From NCBI GenBank assembly GCA_035948315.1, contig DASZJG010000061.1, positions 1 through 64,000 on the forward strand: DNA of 64,000 nucleotides, read 5' to 3'. Source of the stretch: CAJCJE01 sp035948315. GTDB lineage: Bacteria > Actinomycetota > Actinomycetes > Mycobacteriales > Pseudonocardiaceae. Of the stretch, positions 8,329-15,619 are shown piece by piece. The position numbers and the translations under genes are program-made. Each line of letters begins with the position of its first letter. Positions within the stretch are counted from its first letter, which is position 1. The notes beneath the pieces are model-generated. The model saw only the letters and a program-made list of their open reading frames with translations. It ran no database searches and was not told the origin of the DNA.

Positions 8329-10571
8329 CAGGCTTCGTCCTCCAGCTCTTCCAGATCGAGCAGGTCCCGCACGATGTCGGCGGCGGCGTCGGAGGGATCG
8401 TCGGTGTCCTCGGCCCAGCCGAGCAGCGCGTGCTTGAGGCGGTTGGCGTCGGTCGTGCTGCGATCGACGAGGTCGACCAGAACGTCGAACACCGACCGGT
8501 AGAGGGCGCGATCGCGATCGAGGCGCCGCAGCCACGAGCGCAGCGACTCCCACGCGTAGTTGGCGACGTCCTCGTCGTTGTCGCGCAGTGCGCGCCCCCA
8601 CAGTTCGGCCAGGTCGCCCCGGTGCTTCTGCGCCGAATCCAGCAGGACCGGGCGCTCGTCGGCGGAGCCGTTCCAGAAGGCCGAGTAGGCGAACATCATC
8701 AGCGCCTTGTCGACCGACTCCTCGTCGTTCTTCTTGCTGTCCGACGTCCAGTCCAGCAGCGCGTCGAGCACCTCGGCGACCCGATCCGAGGCGAGGAGCG
8801 TCTGAATGCTGTTCGCGGCAGGCCCGACCAGCTGCCAGCCGTCCGCGCACACCAGCTTGTGCAGTACCGCAAGTGCTCGCCGGGGATCGCGCGCGCCGAG
8901 CGGCCCGCCCGCGGCGAAGCCGGCCGTCGACGCGAGTTCTTTGGTGTCCGAGTCGATCAGCGAGACCCACTGCTCGATGAACTCCCAGGCATGCTGCTCG
9001 TTGCGGCCGGGGGCGCCGGCCACGTTCAGGCCCTGCGCCGCGCTCTGCCGCAACAGTCTGGACTCGGCGACTGCCCACGGCAGGAGGTAGTGGTGCACGC
9101 CATGCTCGACATCCTTGCTGGCCAGCACACCAGCGGACTGCGCGGCGCGGGCGCGGACCTCGACATCGGTGTGCCGGGCGAGCTTGCCGAGCCAGTCGGT
9201 GATGGTCTCGCGGGCACCGTCCAACTCGAACCAGGTCATGGCGAGCACGGATGGGCCCAGCCGGGTGTGCCGGAACTTCAGCGTGGGCGCCCGCTCCGGA
9301 TCGTCGTCCGGCACGACGCGTTGGATCCAGGTGCGTTCGGCGGTCAGGCCCCGAAGGAAACGCGGGGCACGCAGCGCGTTCCCGGTGGCGAAGTTCTTGC
9401 TGAGTTCGCGATAGAGCAGGACCGCCGCGTCGGCGACGTTGAGGTAGCTCGCACCCTCCAGCACCGCGGTGGCCAGCACGAACGCCAGGTCGACGAGGTC
9501 CGGTTCGTCCTCAAGCCACAGCCGGACGCGCTGTTCCGGGTCGTCGAGCGCCTCGACGACCGGCTTGAGGTCGGCCTCGATGTCGGCCGACAGCGCTTCG
9601 AGCACCTTGCCGGCCGCCCGGACCGCGAAGTGCGGATCATCGTGCTCGGCCAAGGTGTTGGCGAGGCCGGCTTGGCGCAGTCGGTCCGCCAGGTCCTCCG
9701 GTGGCAGCGGCAGTCCGCCGCGCACCCGTTCGAGCACGATCCGCAGCGAGTCGGGCACCTCGATCTCATCGATGACGAAATCCGCGTACCGAGTCGCGGT
9801 CGAGAGGGTGCCGCGCGGCGGTCCGGTGACCACAACCAGGAAACTGGCGCTGTCCGCTAGTTTCTCGCTCGTCGCCGAGAGCCACTTGTCGTCGATGCCC
9901 TCGGCATCGGACTTGCCGTCCGAGCCCGGCTCGTCGATCACGATCAGCCCGCAGTCCGACTGCGGCACCCGCCAACCGTTGCTGCGCAGGATGGAGCTGT
10001 TCAGCCGGAACACGTCCAGCGGCGCGTCCCGTTCGTCCAGCACCGCCTTGATCGAGGCGAGCGCCCTGGTGTATCGACCGCTCCGCGCTGGGCCCGCGAT
10101 GATCAGCAGGTTGTGGTCGCCGAGCTGCGCGACGTCGGAGGCGAAACCCTCCGGCGGCACGAAGTACTCGGTCGCCGTGGTCAGCTCGTCCGGCGACACC
10201 CGTTTCTTGGTGGGTCGCCGCGCGGACGAGCGACGACCGGAATCGCCGCCAGCACTGCCGCCGGTGATCATGTCACCGTCCACAGTGAACTTGTCACTGA
10301 AGATGTTGACGACGCTGGCGCCTGCTATGCGTGCGTAGCTCTCGGTGATGATCTCGTTGAACCGGATCGCCGAGAGGTCCTGCGCCTGATCACGCAGTTG
10401 CCGCACCGCGCCCGGGGCAGGCGGCGGCGCCGCGGCGGTCGCGTCGACAGGTGGCGGCGCGGTCCCGGCGACCGGCCCGGCGGGGGTCGGATCGGGTGGT
10501 GGTGTGGGCGTTGCGACCGGCGTCGGTGTCGGCGCCGGAGCCGGATTGTCGGTGGAACCTTCGTCGGCCAA
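8328..10571 (-). CDS. STAND-like P-loop ATPase with C-terminal helical repeats
   Basis: A 747-residue protein. A proline-rich leader (1-55) is followed by a short segment with VVNIFSDKFTVDGDMITGG (about 88-105) and then a P-loop domain: GPARSGRYT at 160-168 and a Walker B strand LIVIDEPGS at 209-217. The Walker A lysine is replaced by arginine and the Ser/Thr by tyrosine, so hydrolysis may be lost. Residues 330-740 are helical with repeated tryptophan/leucine pairs, compatible with HEAT-like repeats acting as a sensor. The start is TTG at 10571, supported by GCAGGAG 7 nt upstream. It lies 40 nt after the TIR gene; adjacent TIR effectors and STAND sensors are common in bacterial immunity. The exact STAND subclass cannot be set by eye. 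Confidence 0.75.
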   Translation of the reverse strand: MADEGSTDNPAPAPTPTPVATPTPPPDPTPAGPVAGTAPPPVDATAAAPPPAPGAVRQLRDQAQDLSAIRFNEIITESYARIAGASVVNIFSDKFTVDGDMITGGSAGGDSGRRSSARRPTKKRVSPDELTTATEYFVPPEGFASDVAQLGDHNLLIIAGPARSGRYTRALASIKAVLDERDAPLDVFRLNSSILRSNGWRVPQSDCGLIVIDEPGSDGKSDAEGIDDKWLSATSEKLADSASFLVVVTGPPRGTLSTATRYADFVIDEIEVPDSLRIVLERVRGGLPLPPEDLADRLRQAGLANTLAEHDDPHFAVRAAGKVLEALSADIEADLKPVVEALDDPEQRVRLWLEDEPDLVDLAFVLATAVLEGASYLNVADAAVLLYRELSKNFATGNALRAPRFLRGLTAERTWIQRVVPDDDPERAPTLKFRHTRLGPSVLAMTWFELDGARETITDWLGKLARHTDVEVRARAAQSAGVLASKDVEHGVHHYLLPWAVAESRLLRQSAAQGLNVAGAPGRNEQHAWEFIEQWVSLIDSDTKELASTAGFAAGGPLGARDPRRALAVLHKLVCADGWQLVGPAANSIQTLLASDRVAEVLDALLDWTSDSKKNDEESVDKALMMFAYSAFWNGSADERPVLLDSAQKHRGDLAELWGRALRDNDEDVANYAWESLRSWLRRLDRDRALYRSVFDVLVDLVDRSTTDANRLKHALLGWAEDTDDPSDAAADIVRDLLDLEELEDEA

Positions 10572-10611
10572 CGGGTGCTCCTGCGATGTGCTCTTGGGAG
10601 GGGGAAGCCGG

Positions 10612-11211
10612 TCAGTCGGACTGCGGGCCGGCGTTGAAGGTGTGGGCGTTGATGTTCGTCATCGAGCCGTTGTTGGTGCGCGCGTAGTTGCCGATGTTCG
10701 CGGCCGGCAGGTGTGGCTCCGGCTTGGACTTCTTCCGCTCCGGCTTGCGGAGTTCCGGGATCTGTTCGCGCAGTTTGGCGACCAGTCGGTCGATGTCCGG
10801 GCCGGTGCTGCGGTAGGCGATGGAGATCGACTGGCGCAGGGCCAGCGGGCGCAGTGCTTCGGGGAGGTCGGCGCGCTTGGGACGGGGCGTGCCGAGCAGG
10901 ACCGGGATGATCTTCTTCTGCTCCTCGATGCCGAGCAGAATTTCCCGGCGCACGAAGTCGTCCTCCTTGTCGATGAGGCGGACGCCGTTCTCGTCGGTCG
11001 CGGTGAGCCAGAAACGACCCATGATGACCAGCACGGCGACGGATTCGCGCACCGCGTTGAACATCTCCGGTTCCCACCGTGCGCCGAGTTCGATGGACTT
11101 GGACGCGAAGAACACGGCCGACGAGCCGAATTTCTGCGAAAGAATCTGGTCCAACATGCCGGCGCCGAGCGGCTCGTCGACCGTGCGGTAGTTCAGGAAG
11201 ACCTGCGTCAC
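10612..11211 (-). CDS. TIR-domain protein, candidate NAD-cleaving effector
   Basis: A 199-residue protein, first gene of the minus-strand operon. TIR landmarks are VFLNYRTVD (residues 4-12, the box-1 strand), GARWEPEMFNAV with the W-x-x-E arrangement (W46, E49; E49 is the candidate catalytic glutamate), VLVIMGRFWL, and EDDFVRREILLGI before KKIIPVLL. After a basic linker (KPERKKSKPEP) the last 30 residues are rich in Asn, Gly and Thr (NNGSMTNINAHTFNAG), unlike a folded domain and similar in style to a segment of the ATPase next door. The GTG start at 11211 has AGGAGAGG 8 nt upstream. TIR domains of this kind often deplete NAD on activation; that activity here is inference. Confidence 0.88.
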   Translation of the reverse strand: MTQVFLNYRTVDEPLGAGMLDQILSQKFGSSAVFFASKSIELGARWEPEMFNAVRESVAVLVIMGRFWLTATDENGVRLIDKEDDFVRREILLGIEEQKKIIPVLLGTPRPKRADLPEALRPLALRQSISIAYRSTGPDIDRLVAKLREQIPELRKPERKKSKPEPHLPAANIGNYARTNNGSMTNINAHTFNAGPQSD

Positions 11212-11318
11212 GTTGGGTGCCTCTCCTGGGCCGTCGGGGCTACATCTGGCATCGGGGTTGCCCCATTTTTTAGTTCGATCGGGGGATGGACAAGGGCTAC
11301 CTGTCAGTAGTCGCAAGG

Positions 11319-11394
11319 TTTCCTGTTGCCGGACAGAAACTGTCCTTGATGTGTCCACTTTCGTGTCAAGGCCCTGTTTCCTGTTGCCAGGAAA
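11319..11394. promoter_or_regulatory. Dyad-rich control region of the TIR operon and small peptide gene
   Basis: The 12-mer TTTCCTGTTGCC occurs twice (11319-11330 and 11377-11388). Between and beside the copies are GGACAG-AAA-CTGTCC (11331-11345) and TTTCCTG-TTGC-CAGGAAA (11377-11394). Further GTTGCC hexamers lie at 11257-11262 and, inverted, at 11406-11411. The region separates the TIR operon from the divergent 64-aa peptide gene and looks like a multi-site operator. Confidence 0.5.
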
Positions 11395-11497
11395 ACGGGG
11401 AAATAGGCAACCGATTCCGGTCTGGTTTCAGCCGATGAATGCTCGTTGTGGGCGCGAAAAAGCGCCGGTCAACGACAAGTAATTCATTGGAGGGACT

Positions 11498-11692
11498 ATG
11501 TCCTCGTCATTCGCCATGCGTTTTTCCGCGGTCGCCGGCTCGGCGCTCGCGGTGCTCGCCATCGTGCTCGGCATCGCGCTGGGCAGCACGGCCACGCACG
11601 TCAGCCGGCACGCCGACGACGGCACCGGCAGCTCGCAGACCACCACGACCGACCCGACCGACGACCCCAACGGCCACGGCTGGATCGACTGA
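11498..11692 (+). CDS. Small exported or membrane-anchored peptide, 64 aa
   Basis: The peptide has a hydrophobic helix (about residues 10-30, SAVAGSALAVLAIVLGIALG) and a polar tail rich in Thr, Asp and Ser ending DPNGHGWID. It could be a signal peptide with a short mature product or a one-pass membrane peptide. The ATG at 11498 has a strong GGAGGG ribosome site, which argues that it is real. A small stem (GGCGC 11451-11455 with GCGCC 11462-11466) lies in its leader. It is divergent from the TIR operon and convergent with the SARP gene, 27 nt away. Function is unknown; a secreted signal peptide or a small partner of the regulator is possible. Confidence 0.65.
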   Translation: MSSSFAMRFSAVAGSALAVLAIVLGIALGSTATHVSRHADDGTGSSQTTTTDPTDDPNGHGWID

Positions 11693-11719
11693 AGGCGTTC
11701 CCGGCCGGGCGCGTGTGTC

Positions 11720-14710
11720 TCACTCCGCGTTCCCGGCCGGGACTCCACAGGCGCAGCGCAGGCCGGCGCGCTCGGCGCGGATCTCCGGCGCCTCAGGCCG
11801 GTCGAGTTGGCGCAGTATCGCTTCCGCACTATCCCAATAGGACACTGCTTCGTCGTGTCGGTCCAGGATGTGCAGGGCGCGGGCCACGCCGTGGCTGGCA
11901 TTGGCCTGGTGGCCGCGGTCGCCGAGCGGAGTGGCCAGATCGATCGCGGCCAGATAGGCCAGGCGCGCGGATTCCGCGTCCCGCGCGGCAAGTAGTGTGT
12001 CGGCGCGGTCGAGGTAGAGCTGGATGCGCAGGCTCGGATTGGTGATCTCGTCGGCGATCGCGCGGGCCTCGTCGTGCCAGACGAGCGCCTCGTCCGGTCG
12101 GCCCGCCCTGCGGTGCGCGTTGGCGATGTTGCTCAGCGCGTACGCCTCACAGATCCGGTCCTCGACCAGCACGGCGAGTCGGCGGGCCTCGTGGTGATCG
12201 GCCAGCGCCTCGTCGAGGCGGCCGAGTCGCTGCCGGGTCAGACCCAGGTTGTCCAGCGCGTTCGCGAGGCCCTGGGTGTGTTCCAGTTCGGTCAGCAGCC
12301 GCACCGCTTCGCCCTGCCGCGCTTCGGCGAGTTCGAGGTCACCCTGGCGTTCGTTGAGCTGTCCCAGGTTGTCCAGCGCGTTGGCCTGGCCGCGCTGGTC
12401 GCCGATGGCCTCGAAGGTGGCCAGCGCGGCCTCGAAGTGTGCCGTCGCGGACGGAAGGTCGCCGCGGTCCAGGGTGACCAGCGCGATCATGCACAGCGCG
12501 GCCGCCTCGCCCTGCCGGTCGTCGAGTTCGCGCCACAGCGACAGTGCCTGCGCCGCGAGTTCGAGCGCCTGCGCGAGTTCGCCTGCCTGCTGTCGCGCGC
12601 CGGCCAGCCGCAGCACGACGTGCGCGAGACCCCAGCGGTTCGCCTTGTCGTCCTGAATGGTCCGCCGCGCCAGTTCCAGTGTCTCGGCCCACTCGCGTAT
12701 CTGGCCGCGCACGTAGTGCCAGCGCCACAACACCACCGCGAGCTGCCAGGTGTGCTCGGGCCGGTCGTGGTCGGCGGTGAACTGGACGGCCGCGAACAGG
12801 TTGGTCCGTTCCTCGGCGAGCCACGCGCGGGCCGCGTCCGCGTCCGTGAAATCGGGCGCCACTCGCGACGTGCGCCGGATCGTCGGCTGGCGGTCGCGGT
12901 CGAACGGGAACGCCGCGCGCATCGCGGACGCCGCGGTGACCAGGTAGAAGTCGAGCAGCCGGTCGACCGCCACGGTGCTGTCCGCGTCGAGCGGCACGGT
13001 GGCGGCGAACTCGCGCAGCGGGTCGAGCATCAGGTAGTGCTCGGTGTTGGTCTCGGCGAGCAGGCTGACCTCGAGCAGCTCCTCCAGCAGCGCGCGGGCC
13101 GCGCGGGGCGCGCGGTCGAGCAGCGCGGCCGTGGCCAACACGCTCAGATCGGTGCCGGGCACGTGGCCGAACAGCTGGAACAGCGTCCGCTGCTCACCGG
13201 AGAGATGGTCCTGCGAGACCTGGTAGGCCCGCCTGCCCTCCATGGCGAACCGGCCGTCGGGCTGCCAGGTCTCGCCCTCGCGCAACAGCTCGACCAGGTG
13301 CTCGACCGTCCAACGGCGATGCAGCCGCAGCTGCGAGGCGACCACCGTGATCGACAGCGGCAGATCCCCGCACAGCTTGACCACCTCGGCGACGCCCTCG
13401 GCCGCGCGACCGACCCGGTCGACGCCGACCAACTCGCGGAACAGCTCGACCGCGCGCTCGCGCGGCAGCGGGTCGAGGCGGACGTCATCGGTGACGTCCG
13501 CGCCGCCGACCCGCCTGCTGGTGATCAGCGCCAGACAACCGGGCACGGTCGGCAGCAGGGCGCGGACCTGGTCGCCGGACTCGGCGTTGTCCAGCACGAC
13601 CATGGTTCGGCTGCCGGCCAGCGTGGCCAGGTAGAGCTTGTGCCTGCGCTCCAGCGCCTGCGGGATCTGTTCGGGCGGGATGCCGAGGTTGGTCAACAGT
13701 TCGGCGAGCGCGTCGTTGGTGGTCACCGGCGCGACGTTCGGGGTGAACCCGTTCAGCTGGACCAACAGCCGACCGTCCGGGAACCGCGTGCTCAGCTGGT
13801 GCGCGGCCGCCAGCGCCAGGCTGGACTTGCCGACGCCCGGCATGCCGCTGATCCAGATCACCGCGTGCCGCCGCGCGTCGCCCGCGGCGCGGACCCGCTC
13901 GGTGATGAACCGCAGCTCCTCGTCGCGGCCGGTGAACGTGCTCGGCGCGGGCGGCAGCGTCGAGTAGTCCTCGACGTGCTGCGCGAGCCGCGCCAGCGTG
14001 CGCAGGTCCACGTTGGTTTCCATGCCGTACTCGTCCAGCGCGTCCCGCACGGTGTGATACGTCTGCATCGCCTGCACCCGGTCGCCGTTGGCGATCAGCG
14101 CGCGGATCAGCTGGCGGGCCAGGCGCTGCCGGGTCGGTTCGCGGTCCAGCACCGGACGCAGCCGGTCCCGCACCCAGCGGTGGTTGCCGGCGGCGAGTTC
14201 GATCTCGGCCAGATCGCCGAGCGCGTCCAGGAACTTCTCCGTGATGGACGTGGCCTCGACCGCGCCGACCCGCTCGATGTCCAGATCTTCCAGGTACTGG
14301 CCGCGCCACAGGCCGATTGCTTCGCGCAGCAACTCATGCCGCCGGGGTTCGTCGTGCTCCCGTTCGGCGCGGTCGGCCTCGTCGTAGAGCCGCTCGAAGC
14401 GCACCACGTCGATGTCGCCGGGGTCGATGCGCAGCACGTAGCCGGTCGGCGTCTTGTCGATCCAGATCTCCTGCTCCGGCGCGCCCGCCTCGCGGAACGC
14501 CTTGCGCAGACCGGAGACGTAGCCGGGCACCAGGTTCGACTTCGGCGGGGCCTGACCGGCCCAGACGATGTCGATCAGGCGCTGCGGGGACACCGGCCGG
14601 TTCGCCCGGGACAGGAGCACGGCCAGGGTCAGCCGCTGCTGTGGATCACCGAGCACGACCGGCGTGTCGCCTCGGCGCAGCTCGAAGGGTCCGAGCAGCA
14701 GCGCGTCCAT
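11720..14710 (-). CDS. AfsR-like SARP regulator with NB-ARC and TPR domains
   Basis: A 996-residue protein, the size of Streptomyces AfsR. Domains in order: winged-helix SARP DNA-binding domain (about 1-95, from LLGPFELRRG to TPTGYVLRID), bacterial transcriptional activation domain (about 96-245), NB-ARC ATPase with Walker A GMPGVGKSS at 289-297 and Walker B MVVLDNAES, then about 300 residues of tetratricopeptide repeats (LDNLGQLNERQGDLELA, LDNLGLTRQRLGRLDEA). It should activate transcription of target operons when the ATPase/TPR part is triggered, and AfsR itself is phosphorylated by Ser/Thr kinases. ATG 14710 has an AGGAGG site; upstream in-frame codons lack one. No biosynthetic gene cluster is visible beside it, so its target is open. 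Confidence 0.92.
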   Translation of the reverse strand: MDALLLGPFELRRGDTPVVLGDPQQRLTLAVLLSRANRPVSPQRLIDIVWAGQAPPKSNLVPGYVSGLRKAFREAGAPEQEIWIDKTPTGYVLRIDPGDIDVVRFERLYDEADRAEREHDEPRRHELLREAIGLWRGQYLEDLDIERVGAVEATSITEKFLDALGDLAEIELAAGNHRWVRDRLRPVLDREPTRQRLARQLIRALIANGDRVQAMQTYHTVRDALDEYGMETNVDLRTLARLAQHVEDYSTLPPAPSTFTGRDEELRFITERVRAAGDARRHAVIWISGMPGVGKSSLALAAAHQLSTRFPDGRLLVQLNGFTPNVAPVTTNDALAELLTNLGIPPEQIPQALERRHKLYLATLAGSRTMVVLDNAESGDQVRALLPTVPGCLALITSRRVGGADVTDDVRLDPLPRERAVELFRELVGVDRVGRAAEGVAEVVKLCGDLPLSITVVASQLRLHRRWTVEHLVELLREGETWQPDGRFAMEGRRAYQVSQDHLSGEQRTLFQLFGHVPGTDLSVLATAALLDRAPRAARALLEELLEVSLLAETNTEHYLMLDPLREFAATVPLDADSTVAVDRLLDFYLVTAASAMRAAFPFDRDRQPTIRRTSRVAPDFTDADAARAWLAEERTNLFAAVQFTADHDRPEHTWQLAVVLWRWHYVRGQIREWAETLELARRTIQDDKANRWGLAHVVLRLAGARQQAGELAQALELAAQALSLWRELDDRQGEAAALCMIALVTLDRGDLPSATAHFEAALATFEAIGDQRGQANALDNLGQLNERQGDLELAEARQGEAVRLLTELEHTQGLANALDNLGLTRQRLGRLDEALADHHEARRLAVLVEDRICEAYALSNIANAHRRAGRPDEALVWHDEARAIADEITNPSLRIQLYLDRADTLLAARDAESARLAYLAAIDLATPLGDRGHQANASHGVARALHILDRHDEAVSYWDSAEAILRQLDRPEAPEIRAERAGLRCACGVPAGNAE

Positions 14711-14920
14711 TGCCGCCTCCTGAAGGGTCGCCGTGGTTCCAGCCGTGTGCATCGCCGCACGGCACAGATCCGTGTCATGTTTCTGGCCAGATCTTGTCAA
14801 TTGTTGTTGGAGTGGTTTGTGGTCAGCGGATTGACAGGTCGGCGACAGTCAGGCGCTCGGTCCGCGCCTGCCGGTTATCTCCTGACACGCTGTTGTCGAG
14901 CCATGACGTCGGGAGACCAG

Positions 14921-15517
14921 ATGCGAAACCGCATTGTTCCGTTCTATGTCGTGTGCGACGAGTCGTACTCCATGGTCGATCATGTCGCGCCGATGAATGA
15001 CGTACTGCGTGAACTGCGCGAAGGTATCCTGGCCGATCCGGCGCTGGCCGAAACGGCCCGGCTGTGCATGATCGGTTTTTCGGATTCCGCCCGGGTTGTC
15101 GTCCCGTTGTGCAAAACGGATGAGCTGACCGAAACGATCGATCCGCAAGCCAGTGCTGCCTCGAACTTCACCGCGGTATTCGCGCTGTTGCGCGCCACGA
15201 TCGAACGCGATATCGCCGCACTGCACGCCGACTCCCATCAGGTCCACCGGCCGACGGTCATCTTTCTCTCCGATGGTCAGGCAACTGATCCCGCGCTGTG
15301 GTCAGCGTCCTACCAACGGCTGATCGACCCGAGTTGGGCCGCTCGCCCGCGCATTGTCGCACTGGAGGTGGGCGACGCGGACATCGCTACCATCCGCCGA
15401 ATCGGCACCGTCCTACCTGTTGTTTCCTGCGGAGGATTCACCTCGACCGGGTCGCCGCGCGACCGGCTCAGGATATTTCTCGGCGGCGTTGCCGACGCCG
15501 TTGGCGACCCCGTGTGA
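14921..15517 (+). CDS. TerY-like stand-alone VWA protein
   Basis: A 198-residue von Willebrand A domain close to TerY of tellurite-resistance loci. The MIDAS residues are visible: D-E-S-Y-S in VVCDESYSM at the N-terminus, threonine in SNFTAVFALL and aspartate in VIFLSDGQATDP. FYVVCDESYSM is the usual TerY opening. No signal peptide. ATG 14921 follows GGGAGACCAG; an in-frame ATG at 14903 has no ribosome site. It is divergent from the SARP gene with a 210-nt gap. It is a second VWA protein within 10 kb of the kinase/phosphatase pair and may share it. Confidence 0.85.
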   Translation: MRNRIVPFYVVCDESYSMVDHVAPMNDVLRELREGILADPALAETARLCMIGFSDSARVVVPLCKTDELTETIDPQASAASNFTAVFALLRATIERDIAALHADSHQVHRPTVIFLSDGQATDPALWSASYQRLIDPSWAARPRIVALEVGDADIATIRRIGTVLPVVSCGGFTSTGSPRDRLRIFLGGVADAVGDPV

Positions 15518-15619
15518 CACCCCCATCCACGATTGGTCTAATTTTCGTCCAAGCGGGTGGTCCATGATGTTCCCGTTCGCGGGATTGGACGAAGAGGCGG
15601 ATCAGCAGGGGGTCCACAC

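Noticed and set aside
11720..14710. SARP regulator as a sign of an antibiotic biosynthetic cluster
   Set aside because: No PKS, NRPS, terpene or RiPP gene is within reach; neighbours are signalling genes.
12074..14920. Very long plus-strand frame joining into the TerY-like gene
   Set aside because: It is the antisense of the SARP gene until 14710; only the part from 14921 has a ribosome site and VWA motifs.
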